64,000 bases of DNA from contig CM068831.1 in assembly GCA_028554795.2 (NCBI GenBank), positions 33,096,644 through 33,160,643 on the forward strand, read 5' to 3'. The notes below the pieces were generated by a model, which ran no database searches, was not told the origin of the DNA, and worked only from the letters and a program-made list of their open reading frames with translations. Each line of letters starts with the position of its first letter. Positions within the stretch are counted from its first letter, which is position 1. Of this stretch, positions 47,320 through 59,032 are shown piece by piece. A program made the translations under genes and the position numbers. Origin of the DNA: Sinohyriopsis cumingii. Its lineage: Eukaryota; Mollusca; Bivalvia; Unionida; Unionidae.

Positions 47320-47500
47320 GGATTTAATGCCACTTTTCAGTACATGATAGGCTGTACATGGCAGATGGTATATTTGGTGGAGGAAGAACATGGGAAGAAC
47401 CATCGACCACAGGAAGCTACTAGCAAGCTTTCTCATATCCAGACTGGTTGAGCTAAAACTTCAACTCACAAAGATGGAGGTGAGATATGTGAGTGATTAT
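47320..47500 (-). mobile_element. SINE family 1, old degenerate copy
   Basis: GATTTAATGCCACTTTTCAG, TACATGATAGGCTGTACATG, GGTGGAGGAAGAACATGGG and AGGAAGCTACTAGCAAGCTT follow the minus-strand order of the intact copies. The head is eroded and no duplication is visible. Confidence 0.75.
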
Positions 47501-49624
47501 TAAAGGTGAGTGACTTAGTCCACTGTAATTCAGCCAGAACAGTTCTTGGAAATGAAAAACAGATATTATTATGGTTTCAGCAAACCAAAACACTGGTTTC
47601 AATCATAAGGATTGTGTACTATTGACAGTACTATTTATGTACTATACCTATCACTGCCCTCCTATTATCAGATCAAATTTGCACCAGTCTCAGAAGTTGT
47701 CTATTTAGCATGGAAAAGAGCAGAATTCTTTCATGTTTATGTACAGCATCCTGTACTCGTGGAGAAATGCATACTATCATAAAATATATCTGAGAAGTCA
47801 GGTGAATGGAACTTAAAAACATATCATGTTATGTATTAAAATCATTACTGTAGTTTGATGAATGGCATATATAAATAATATAGTATAGTAATAAATGAAT
47901 AGATTAATCTAGTAATATAGATTTAGAACAAGTATATACCAGCATTATGATAAAAGATAAGAACACAACATTGTGGGGGAAAAGTGTACACGAGTATGGT
48001 TTTATACATATTCTGCAAATGAATAAATATGCATTTATAGTGTTCTAATAAAAGATGAATGTATATGAAAATCTAACTAAGAGTAAAGTGTGGAAATAAA
48101 TATGCTACTGAAAAGACAATGTGATTATTAAGGATCATAAAAAAAGATTAAGTTAGGTGTACATGCAATACATGTGTAAAGATTTTTTGAACCATCAGAA
48201 TAGCTGGAGGTATGTATATCAATTTGCAATCATTAAAGACTTAGGGACAGCCTTCATGTCGTGTCTGTCTCTGACATTCATATTCGCGGCAAAATAAATT
48301 CAGTAATTTGATCCTATTCGGGTGTTTGGTACAAATTAATAGTAACATGGAAAACAAAGCAATTACTAATTACCTTCTGTAATGAAAACTTTTAATTGCT
48401 CACTCAAGATGTCCTCCACATCTCTAAGACTGATATGTAAAGTATCCTCAACCTGCTATGGTTTGTGCCCTTGATGTGAATTTTAATGTTTGTATTATAA
48501 TATTTTGAAAAAACTATTTAAAAACAATAAATATAAATGATGCATTTTTAGCCATGATGCATTTTTAGTTGTTTTCTCAAAGCTATTTTGATAAAATTAT
48601 CATAATTTAAATAGATGCTTAAATTTTCAGATTTCATTTTCCTGTTACAATAAAGATTTTTTCCCCTATATCAAATACAATGAAGAATTTCATCCTATTT
48701 CCATTGGCTTTATAGTTTCTAATATGATAAAAGAAGTGCATGTTGTATTAGCCAATTTTTACAATGTCTTTGCTGTCATAGAAATCTATCATAGGTTTCC
48801 AACTAATCAAAAGGTAAAGAAAACCAACATATGAACAGTGGCTTGGCTTGAATTGCTACCATTTACTCCAGGGCCACAGACATTAAGCAAATAAGGCATT
48901 AGTTAAAACAGTTTCATTGTCTTTGATCTTAATTGTAGTACACATTTAAGTCTCATTTCAACAAAAATTCTTAATCAGTATCTACTGTCACAGTGAATGA
49001 ATTCTAGTGACCCAGTGGATTACATCAGAATCTCAAAACAAGCATGTAAAGTGACGAGAGGCATTTACACAAATCAAGGACAGGAGTGAAGTTAAGATGT
49101 TCGACAATAGCAAATAATGAATACTCCTCTAGATGGATCATCCTGTCACATCCAGCATTGCACATTGTGTGCAGGCTTGTGGGTTTCCCATAATTTTTGT
49201 CCCATGTCCCCCAAATTTTGACCCTGTGTGCCTCCTAGGCACACATTTTTGCCAGAAACAAGATAACAAAAATATGATTACAAAGTTTCATTAGTGGATG
49301 TCCACCTGTACTCTCATGGTACAATCAATGTCCAAAGTCACAGAAGGTGATAAAACTAAGACAACAACAAATATATACTTTAAAATAATGTATCTGGCAA
49401 TAAAAACATTCCATGTTCGTGATTTTATATCAAGCATGTGGCATCCTTTCATGGGGACTATGAATTTCTCCACTCCAAACCAATGGTTGTATATACAAGT
49501 TTAAACGGCCAACAATGTCGCCAGTAAAAAAAAAAGATTGCCAGATGGTATATTTTGCGGCCAATAAGGAAAATAAAATGCAATTTGTGACATTGGAGAA
49601 GCCCTGTGCGATTGCTGAATAAAC

Positions 49625-49796
49625 ATTTTACATTATGTTTCATACTTTTAAGAAGAATTTTTTTTTTTGTGTACGAGAAAAATACACTGTATGATCATCT
49701 GGTATTACTCATACATGATCTCTTCGCCAAAAGGATAAACTTTTTACATTTTTTTCATACTTTTAAGAAAGATTTTTCTTTGTGTACAAGAAAGCA
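49625..49796. repeat. Direct repeat pair, about 55-bp unit
   Basis: A T-rich block containing CATACTTTTAAGAA and TTTGTGTACGAGAAA occurs at about 49625-49680 and again, diverged, at about 49741-49796. Confidence 0.7.
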
Positions 49797-49821
49797 ACAT
49801 GTATATGAAATTTCAGGAGCC

Positions 49822-49892
49822 ACACCTCAACCGTGTTATATCCGAATTTGTGCTATAACAGAGCGTGCTATAGCTGGGTCACACTGTACTAA
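49822..49892. repeat. Dispersed repeat F, shared with 56250
   Basis: GGAGCCACACC ... GTGCTATA, then CATGCTATAGC-like sequence and GTCACACTGTA. A similar block is at 56250-56326. The ends resemble a short DNA-transposon terminus, but no opposite TIR was found. Confidence 0.45.
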
Positions 49893-52340
49893 CATTTTTA
49901 TTTATCCACTGCTCTTGGGATCATATGTGCAACACTGCATATCCAAGCACATCAGCAGCAATCAGAAATAATATTCAACTGCAATTTGTATGCAAATAAG
50001 AAAAAACAGCTAATCTCACAATCATTGTTTGGAAGAAAGAAAAAGAAAAAAAAATAACTCATCCCAAAACATTGTCATGAATACTAACATGATAGATATG
50101 TATCTATGTTATGATCAAACTCAATTAGAATTTCATTCAGTTTCAAAATATTAAAAAATTCCTAATACAAGCAAGGGAGGACTATCCTTTGATTGCCTTA
50201 TAAGCAATCACAACATGAATACTTTAGGTTCAGAACAATTTTCTAATGCTCAAATAAAAAACTGTTTTTCCTCTATTTCAAGTAAACAATGTGGAATAAC
50301 TTTTGACTTTAAATGATGAAAAAATAATCTCTAACCTTATTTCCTGCGTCTAGGATAACCAGCATTGTCTTATGTAAGGTAAATAGTTTCAAACAAGATT
50401 GTATAGGCAGAGGTCTCGGAAAAGCTTAATCACACGTATCTGGATGCCAATTTTTTATCTGGGATGCAGAAAATCACTTTGGAACGAGTCCTCTGTATGG
50501 ATGTAATAGGTGAGGCAAAATTCAAAGACTTCCCAGTCCTGCTTCAGCCACCTGCTTTGTGTGAAAATGTGTTGATCGATTAACTGTGTTGATATTTACA
50601 ATGACAGAATTCAGCAGCTAAAAGACCCCTTGATGTACATGTTGCCATTATAAGAGTACATCAAAAGAACATGATGCAATAGCTGGGCGGCATGTTCAAA
50701 GGATTGATTGGCAGCCTGGTGGGAAAACATTACTGATATTTAGTGATTGAATTCTGAGGCAGAAAGACCCAGAGATGTACATGTGATCATTCATAAGAGG
50801 ACATCAAATAAACAACTTCAGCTTTCAATGCTGTGTTCATTTCCGAGTGTAGATGAATAAACAGTGCACATGACCTCAGAATCAAGACATGTTGAGACTT
50901 AGACACAATGTCATTCACAAATTTGGATAAGTATTCTTGGGTTAAACGGCAAACTTACGAACTTAGTGTCTGGAATAAGTCCTTAATTGAACTGACAAAA
51001 TTCAGTCTTACTCTGATGGACAAACAAGAGCTATGTGTGTTATAAAGAAAGTAGAAACTGAACTCAATGGCAACCAATAGTTCTTCTCATTTTCATAGTT
51101 TTTTGGGAGGGCCAGGGGACATGCTTCCTGGCAAAGTGGGCGAATAAGTTGCCTAAAAAATGTAAACTTTGCCTTCTTCTGTTAGGAAAGCAAAAATGAC
51201 TTCGCCCTGTGACTTTATAAGAGGTACTTTGACTGACCATATTTTCTGAGATGTCCCCTCGCCTTAGCCCGGTTAGTTCTAGTGTTGTAGCAAAATGCAT
51301 TCATCAAGACATCATGAGCTATAGGCCTAGTTTTTACATCAATTTCGTTGACAAACACACTCTTGCCCATTCACAAGCATGTGTTTTAATAACAGATTGA
51401 CCATTAACTCTTTCCCGAGTAAGGTAGCAACTATCACTGCCAAATTTCTGCATGTGCTCCCTTTGATGATAAAAACATACAAAGTTGTGTTTCAGAACTT
51501 TAACAATAGTGTGTAAATAGCAATTTGTGTTTTAAGATCAGAATCGGTGATCAGGATATATATTAACTACCTCTTGTACACTATTTCCTCATAAAATTAG
51601 TTTGAAACTGTATGTGAACCAGTAGCCTAACGGGAAATAATGGCATCCATCACTAAGTCTGGGATGTACCAGTTTATTAGACTGTCTGTCTTTGTAAATT
51701 ATCAGGCAAATATATTCAGAAAAATATACAATTCACTGAAAACAAAGCCTAGATATTATTTTATTACAGATTTAACTTTAAAATGCAAATTATGTAGGTC
51801 AGAAATGTATGGTACGATGCTATGCTGTGGAATTTGCGAGGTGCGTTGTAACGTCTAAGTTGTTTTCTGACTTGACACGTATTTGTGAAAATATGGAAAA
51901 AAGATGCAAAGCAGATAATATTTAACCATTGCCTAACATTATTACAAGCATGTAGACAAATAAATAAACCATAAATTTGCAAATCCTGTCAATGCACCGT
52001 TGCAATGAAGCTATATTAAAGTGGGTGATTACATTACAAAAACCTTTAATTCAAAAAATAGATGCACTCAGGACTGTGTTGATGCTGTAGGAAAGAAGTG
52101 TTTAGTTCATATACCGACTATAAAGGAGACATTCTAATTTTATGCATTTTAGTATGTTATGAATAGTTACGGTAATGTTTTATCTGCAACGAAGAAATGG
52201 GGACAAACAGTATGATTTGCTTCGCGTCCACTTCTCCCCATTGAGCTCTCACTTCTCCCTGTTCTGTCCAGAAGGAGAAGTCACTTCTGAAAATTCAAGT
52301 CTAGCTTGACCCCTGGAGGGGACTGTAACTTTTGCTGGTG

Positions 52341-52370
52341 GGACTCCCATTTTTACCAAAATGGGAGTCC
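52341..52370. repeat. Perfect 13-bp stem, 4-nt loop hairpin
   Basis: GGACTCCCATTTT, loop TACC, AAAATGGGAGTCC. It is intronic, and the flanks repeat GGGGACTG and GGACTCCTAATTTT. Possibly the core of a decayed fold-back repeat. Confidence 0.7.
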
Positions 52371-52589
52371 TGGACTCCTAATTTTAAAATCTTAGCAAGA
52401 CCTCCATATAAGTATAGGTTATTTTAAAGCTATTAAATAACACAAATGCATTCATCATTATTATTTCACAACCTGATCTAAAACAAAAAAACAAAAACAA
52501 AAACACCAAAACACTTCGAAAATGATGTAGTCAAGTATCATAAATCTATATTACAGAAAATGTCACTGCTTAACGCCATTTAGTCTTAC

Positions 52590-52856
52590 CAACTATGATG
52601 TTAACACTTTTGTTCGCTGTGTAATTCTGTCCGCCCCATTCTGTATATGCCATACATGTATAGATACCAGTATAGTTAGTGGTTAGGGATGTAAGATGGA
52701 GTTGGGACCCTGTTTGCTCTCTTCCATCAGGCAGAGTCCAGATATATTTTGGAAGAGGGTTGCTGTCGGCATTACATGTCAACGTCAATTGTGCCAGACC
52801 TTCACTGTAGTTTGGTCGATCAGGGTCACTTGCAATAGAGCTCATTCTAGGTGCAT
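52590..52856 (-). CDS. Ig-receptor gene, membrane-proximal Ig-like domain exon
   Basis: 267 nt, phase 1 at both ends: one complete Ig module in one exon. The acceptor TTCTGTTTAAACAG precedes base 52856; the donor GTAAGA follows base 52590. Seen: APRMSSIASDPDRPNYSEGL, then LTLTCNADSNPLPKYIWTLP (B-strand Cys and core Trp), LHLTSLTTNYTGIYTCMAYT (the Y-x-C of the F strand) and NYTANKSVNIIV. Spacing is that of a C2/I-type domain. NYT (twice) and NKS are potential N-glycosylation sites. The codon split at the start gives ISVNY-APR with the upstream exon, a typical link between Ig domains. Confidence 0.95.
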
Positions 52857-53352
52857 CTGTTTAAACAGAAAATCAAAATTTAGTAATGTTCTTGGCAGTA
52901 TGATAGGAATGATGAAATAAAACAAGCGCATACAAAATAGTTATATCAAGCTCTTTCATTGGACACAATTTACAAATTATCCTTGACATAATTGTTTCCC
53001 ATAAAACAGACATTAGCATATCAAATATGTCCTTGTGTCAAGTAGATGACATCTTCAATAAAAAGACTCAAATGCATAAAAATGTGCCACATGGTCCCCC
53101 TGATATAATTCTCAAGTTTAGGTATATAAAATATGTATGTCTTTTTGGAACAATGCAATGAGCAATTATTGCAAAAGCGTATTTCTAGGTCTAGTAAATC
53201 TGCCTGACCATGTTGGGAAATAAACTCTTGACACTGCTCTCTTGTGAACAGTGACTTTATCAACTGTTCTTGTATCCGTCAGCAGCTTGCTCATAAATCC
53301 TTTATATATGAAAAGGAACTAAGACTCGAACTGTCTCTATTACACCCTAATA

Positions 53353-53371
53353 ATAATAATAATAATAGTAA
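53353..53371. repeat. (AAT)n microsatellite
   Basis: Short AAT run in the intron between the two Ig exons. Confidence 0.8.
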
Positions 53372-53559
53372 TATTAATGCCTTAGTACAGCACTTAATCA
53401 TCAGAAGCCCTAAGCTCTTTACAATATTAGTCACCAAATAAGGACCTATATATAGACAAGATTACAAAAACAAACAATTAAATTTCAAACAAAAGCATGT
53501 TAAAAATAATTAAGCAAAGGAAACATTGTTAAGTCTTTAGTCAATAATAGCTATAAGAT

Positions 53560-53679
53560 TTTCAAGATGGTTGCTGTGGTGACAATAATGAACACACGAT
53601 TTTTATCTAGGACCAACTATGTATCATAAGAAACCTTTCAGTGAAAAGCTTAATTTGATATGACTATCCATTCCAGGAG
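53560..53679. repeat. Dispersed repeat D, unit part left of a SINE
   Basis: TTTTCAAGATGGTTGCTGTG, TTTTATCTAGGACCAACTA and GATATGACTATCCATTCCAG lead up to the SINE insertion. Confidence 0.65.
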
Positions 53680-54019
53680 TGTGTGTGTGTGTGTGTATTT
53701 GTGTGTGTGTGTGTGTTTGATATTTAATGCAGCTTTAACAATTTTTCAGTCATGCTGTACCGATGTCTGCAATGTGGCTGTTTATAGTGGTGCCTAGCAC
53801 CGGGGCATCATACCACAGACATGTAGCACCATGTCCCCCACAATCAAATTATCCTGACACCAGGCCAACCAGTCTTAACACTAATCTCTAAATCCTAAAC
53901 ACCAGGTGAGGTAGCTGCTAGTACCATTTTTATAAGTCTTTATAAGTCTCAGCCAGGGTTCAAACCTGCGAACTCCCACACCAGATGCAGACACTCTAAC
54001 CACTTAGGCCACCGGAACC
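53680..54019 (-). mobile_element. SINE family 2, full-length
   Basis: Starts with two (GT)n blocks, then TTTAATGCAGCTTTAACAAT and TTTTTCAGTCATGCTGTACC, and ends with a tRNA-like head (GTTCAAACC complement region, then AGGCCACCGG). The flanks CCATTCCAGGAG and CCATTTAGGAG look like a decayed target duplication. Confidence 0.85.
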
Positions 54020-54235
54020 CATTTAGGAGGACTAGCCATAACAAGATTATCAAGATGGCCACTTGGCAGCCATACTAGTTATGCTAGCATCACCATTATC
54101 ATGTAGGAACAATTAACCATGGGACAATTGTATTAAATTTCATAGCAATCCTCCGCAAGTTCAGATAAGTAATAATAACAAACCTGTGCTAACCGATGGA
54201 CAGACAATGGACAACAAAAGACAGACAGTTCTGTA
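54020..54235. repeat. Dispersed repeat D, right of the SINE, with terminal segment
   Basis: ATCAAGATGGCCACTTGGCA, ACCATTATCATGTAGGAACA, then the terminus AAATTTCATAGCAATCC, GATGGACAGACAATGGACAA and AAAGACAGACAG. Confidence 0.65.
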
Positions 54236-55329
54236 GGTCATCTGGTCTATGACCAACAGAATTAAAACAAAAAATGCAAGGACTTGAAGAAAAGGTAAAT
54301 TGCAACACAGAAAAGGATATGACTGAAGGAAATTAGGCCAAAAGACACCTGATTAGTGAAGCTCTGAATGCCCTGAGAAACATATTAAACATATGTTTAC
54401 CATATGGAATAAATGGAAAAGAAGGATTAAATTCAAAATGATGAAATATAAAATATAATGCAATTAAAGGGCAAAGGTCTAGGGCAAACCAATGGTTCAA
54501 AATTAATGTTTATTTGCTATCTTGCCATCAATGATTCTGTTGCTGGATCACTAAAACCCAGCTGTCACTAATCCATTGGAGCAGTGAAAATTACCTTATC
54601 ATAACTGTTAAGAATTGGTCATGTACTATCATTTCTTTTACAGGTTACTTAATGTTTATTTGTTAACTGAGACCTAGCAACATCCTGCACCTGATCTGGT
54701 ACAATAAATGTTGGCTGCACAAATGGAAAAATGTTAACCAACCATCTAGTCATCAATTAGTTTTGATTATTGTCCAATCTTCCCTCATGTGGAGCTATAA
54801 CCTGGTTTACATCCCCCTAAGCAATGATTACAGTACTGATGATAACAAAAGGTGTGGTGTCTCTGACTAGGACAGACCAATCAGAAAATGTCATGTGAGG
54901 ACCGAACAAATAATTTAGAATTATACCACACAATGTGTTTTAGCATTTACATTGTTTTGTATGAACATTCAGTGTACCAAAACTGCAAAAATTACATGAT
55001 GATAAGAAAAAGCACAATGGCAAATATGATAAAGAGAAGAAATTAAGGTAGAGATGCTGGGAAAATTAACATAAATGGCTGAAGAATGACCTAGGAGAGG
55101 CTGTGATGTTGAGCACTTTCTGCACTGAGTATTCAAAGAAATATTAAAGTGCACATGGTACCTCATTTGTGAGTACTGTTGGTGAAACACAGGTCTTGCA
55201 ACTATTTTTAGTAGATATACTGGCTTCTTTTGATTTGAGCAGATTCAGTGAAATCTAGGAAGGACCAGTAAAAGTATTATTTTGTTGATCTTTTGAGATA
55301 GTCAACAAAAGTCCTAATTTTGAGCCCTG
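54236..55329. other. Intron sequence, nothing recognised
   Basis: No exon or known repeat seen between the two Ig exons in this stretch. Confidence 0.5.
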
Positions 55330-56330
55330 CAAAATGGGGCTGTAATTCTGTAAAATCTGCCAGAGTAGTAAAAATTAAACTCGATCTTCTTTATATAAAA
55401 CCAAAGTCCAATCTGCATTCAAGCCATCAAAAGTTACCAAAAAGAAATTTGACGGCCAATAATATCTAAGTTCACAATTTCCATTTTTGTGAAAAAGTAA
55501 AGTAGAAGGTAGAGCAAAGCCCCAAATAATACAGTGCTTTCTGTTCAATTTGCCTAAATTCTGTTACATTTTGAGATGAGTTTGTTTTATTTTTTATCAT
55601 TGGTTGATGTATCTGATAGATTAGAATTGATATAAAATATGAAAACCCTTTATGCCAGGATACTTTATAAATTTTTTGTCTAAGTTACAAATTCATTGAA
55701 TGGTTTTTGCACTTTTAATAAATGTGGCCATACTTAATGGTTGATGGCCATTATTTGTATAAAATCTGAAAACCTTTTATAACAGAATGCTTTCTGCCAA
55801 ACTCCTCTGAACAGTTTTTATGAAGTTGTTTAAAATGTTCTATTTTTAGTATTGAAGGCAATTCAGCATCATTTATACATATTTAAAAGAACTTGATACA
55901 AGGATGCTTTCTGTCACACTTGCTCAACTTCTGCTGTGCTATTTTTCAGAAGTCACGTAAAGGCTTTTTTCTATTTTCAGTAATGACAGCAATGCTTGAT
56001 AGTGAATTTGCAGCATTTATGCGAACTTGTAAGCCTTCTATGCCACAACGATTTCTGTTAAATTTCATCAAATTTATCTGCTGAATGGTTTTCTAGAAAA
56101 AGTCATTAAAATTTTTATTGTTTGTCTGATCAGCATAATTCTGCACAAATCAGAAAACCCATTTACGTCAAAATACTATTAGACAAACTGGGTCATCTCT
56201 ATTGAGCAGTGTTATTTTTGCATACAATAAAAATATATGTACAAGAAACCTTGGGAGCCATACCAGGATTGTGCTATATCCGAATCATGTTATAAAGGAT
56301 CATGCTATAGCAGCGTCACTCTGTATCAAA
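55330..56330. repeat. Degenerate tandem repeat G
   Basis: Phrases recur every roughly 120-160 bp in diverged form: AAAATCTGAAAACCTTTTAT, ACAGAATGCTTTCTGCCAAA, CTGAACAGTTTTTATGAAG and TTCTATTTTTAGTATTG. The right end overlaps a copy of repeat F (56250-56326). Open frames here are by-products. Confidence 0.6.
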
Positions 56331-56498
56331 ACAGTATAGCAGATGGGAGATGATTATTTACAATCTCACAAAATGGACTGACATTGGCTTTGATATATGC
56401 AAAATTTGTCTTCTTTTCAACTGAAATAGCAAAGTAATTAAGTTAAACCAATTAGCAAGAAGCTTAATTTGATTTTAATATTCCAAGCAGTTACTTAC

Positions 56499-56849
56499 AA
56501 TTAACAGAAATACGTCCTGTTTGTTGGTATCCATCTCCATCTTCTGATAATGTTGTCTGCTGAACAGTGCACCTTATCACCATTTCATTGTCATCCTTGG
56601 TCAACTGCACTGTCAACTTTTCTGTTCTCTCATACGTACAAGATCCTGGAACCTTGTTAAAAGATACTTGGTTCACTCCATCAGTAATGACTGTGCTTGT
56701 AGTCTGACCCCTGAGATACTTGTACCAAACAAACTTCCCTTGAGGCTCACGACCAACATTTCCAAAACAAGTAAAGTTCACAGTCTGATTCTCTGCCAGG
56801 ATGGCGGATGGGGTGTATGGCAATGATTGATTCTCAAACTTTGGTGTTG
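56499..56849 (-). CDS. Ig-receptor gene, membrane-distal Ig-like domain exon
   Basis: 351 nt, phase 1 at both ends. The acceptor TTGATTATTTACAG precedes base 56849; the donor GTAAGT follows base 56499. Seen: TPKFENQSLPYTPSAILAEN, then NFTCFGNVGREPQGKFVWYK (B-strand Cys and core Trp), PGSCTYERTEKLTVQLTKDD, EMVIRCTVQQ (F-strand Cys) and GRISVN. About 117 residues, longer than the other Ig exon, and with an additional Cys in PGSC; the layout resembles C2-set (CD80/nectin-like) domains. NQS, NQT and NFT are potential N-glycosylation sites. The phase-1 start shows that an upstream exon exists, probably beyond 64000, carrying the signal peptide and perhaps more Ig domains. Confidence 0.93.
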
Positions 56850-57769
56850 CTGTAAATAATCAAATGTAACATCATGTTAGTTTGGGCAAAATTACAAAAA
56901 GATAGTCATGTTGATGAGTCTTCAATTTGCTAACAATGAATACTGTCTTTCTGGCCAAATTACTAGCAAAGAAAAACTCACTGATTCAAGTTCAGAAACA
57001 CACATGTTGCCTTATGCGAGTTTCATACTCGCAATTAATAATCATTAACTAGCCAATACTAAAGATGACTAGGTGAAAGACATGGTTCTGACTGGACATT
57101 ATCATTTCAGTATTCATCCCACCACCTAGTCAGTTATCCTGGGGTCACAATCTAAAATCTATCACATACCATAATTTGCAATGAACATGCCACTCTGCAT
57201 TATGGCTGCTTGAGCTACATTTAACCTTTTTTTCTAAAAAGAGGATATTACTAACTGGTCCTAGCAGAAGTTATGCCACAATTGGGCCTGACAACCTTAT
57301 GCTTGGGTCTAAGCATTGGACCTAAAAACTTCACAGTGCATAGGCAGCTTTCTGCAAGCTGTATGAGCACATGTTCCTTTAAGCACAGTAAAATTCAATG
57401 GGCATAAACATCAGCAACAAGAACAAAGCAAAAATGTATTGCCTTTGTTTAAAGCATGTGTCTCAACTACTATGCAAGTCCAACATATCATCAAGATGCT
57501 TGATTTGATCTGTTTGAGACTTGAAGCAAGCTTCTCATCGATTACAACTACCTTATGCTCTCATAAAGCTCTAAGTGAATGAACTGTAATTTAAGAATAA
57601 GTCAGTATTTCCAGAAATAGTCAATGAAACTTAAAAGCTCAGGTGTTTGTGTCTTTTACAGTCAAAAACTGAGATAACATTAATATATATATATATTTAA
57701 CTGAGCATAATTTCCAGGAAGTCAAGATATGGCCATTTTTTTTCTTTCTAACTGCTGAACGTTGAAATC
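56850..57769. other. Intron sequence, nothing recognised
   Basis: Upstream intron of the first Ig exon in the window. A short TA run lies near 57682. Confidence 0.5.
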
Positions 57770-58435
57770 ATATCTGATATCCTTGAGTGACAAGGTTTTA
57801 AAAAATTAGACTGTGCATGCATGGCAGCCATATTGGGTGAAACTATTAGAAGACTTTTGGTGAAAACCCTTATGATGATATGACCACCGGCTCAGGAGAA
57901 TTTTTGAAAAGTTTCTGAAGTCATAATTTTTATTAAGAACCAACCAGATATCATAATTAAACTTCCTGTGAAAACCCCATGTTGATGTAAATTTCCATTT
58001 AGAAGGAGCAGCAATATCAATATTTTCAAGATGGCTACCATGGTGGCCATATCTGATGTCAGATCAGCATGATTTTCATTTAGTACCAAACAGACACCAT
58101 GAAGATTTCTGGTGAAAACCCACTGCTTTGAAGACTTTACATCTAGGAAGAGTGACAATTAGATTTTCAAGTATTATTGTCATTTAAGAACAAGACATCA
58201 TAAAAAAATCTACTGAAGACCCCATCAATATGACTTTCTCTTCAGGGAAGAAGTTATAAAAAGACTTTCAAGGTAGCTGCTGTGGTGGCCATTTTAGATG
58301 TCAGATCAACACCACTTTCATCAAGAACGATCATAAGAAATCTTTTACTGAAAATGTTGGATGGTGTAGCATTGAGATTTTCAAACTGGCTACTACATGT
58401 CTAAGCAGCACCATTTTCTCTAAGGATTAAAAAGT
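57770..58435. repeat. Dispersed repeat D, tandem array of about four units
   Basis: Successive units carry ATGGCAGCCATATTGGG, AAGAACCAACCAGATATCAT, CCTGTGAAAACCCCATGTTG, TCAAGATGGCTACCATGG, GATGTCAGATCAGCA, TTTCTGGTGAAAACCCA and a further diverged set. The clearest place to see that the unit repeats head to tail. Confidence 0.7.
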
Positions 58436-58771
58436 GTTAACATTTAATGTATATCTCTCCAATGTTATGAGGCTGGCTCTTAAAAGGGACATTTTAAAAT
58501 TTGCCTTGTTGGAGTTCTATCTGTTACATGAAATCCTTAAATTCCTCTTCAACATTGTTACTCTTGAAAACTTTCAAGTCCACATCGTTCATTCTTCTCT
58601 ACTCTATACCAAAGACTCACCTACATTACACTCCATTCAAAAAGCTCCAATACCATGTGCTTCTGCATCAGCAATGATGGCTCGCTTATGTTTTGCAGCG
58701 TACAATTTTCTTACAATACACATATTGATACATTGTCTTCAATTGTGTGGACACCTACAGACTTCCAGTTA

Positions 58772-59021
58772 TGGGGGCCCCAAGTGGCAGAGTGGTCTAA
58801 AGCACTCTCCAATTCGGATCACTGCCATCTCACCTCTGTCTGCGTGGATTCGAGTCTCGGATTCAGCCAATGTGGGTATGTGAGAAAGCTTGCCAGTAGC
58901 TTCTCGTAGGTCGGTGGTTCTTTACGGGCTTTTCCCAGATTCTTCCTCCACCATTAATACTGGCTGTCATGTATGGCCTATCGTGTGCTGAAAAATGGCG
59001 TTAAACCCTACAACAATAACA
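58772..59021 (+). mobile_element. SINE family 1, full-length
   Basis: Head AGTGGCAGAGTGGTCTAAAG, box B GGATTCGAGTC, core AAAAATGGCGTTAAACCC and a CAA-type tail. Exact 11-bp duplication ACTTCCAGTTA (58761-58771 and 59022-59032). Confidence 0.93.
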
Positions 59022-59032
59022 ACTTCCAGTTA

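Larger units (their letters stand above)
42163..52589 (-). other. Intron between Ig and stalk exons (10.4 kb)
   Basis: No further Ig exon was recognised. Because both flanking exons end in phase 1, an unseen or alternative phase-1 exon could still lie here without breaking the frame. It holds a decayed SINE at 47320, local direct repeats at 49625 and a hairpin at 52341; the rest is unassigned. Confidence 0.6.

Noticed and set aside
52696..52920. Plus-strand frame opposite the second Ig exon
   Set aside because: Shadow of the real minus-strand exon; no domain or splice sites.
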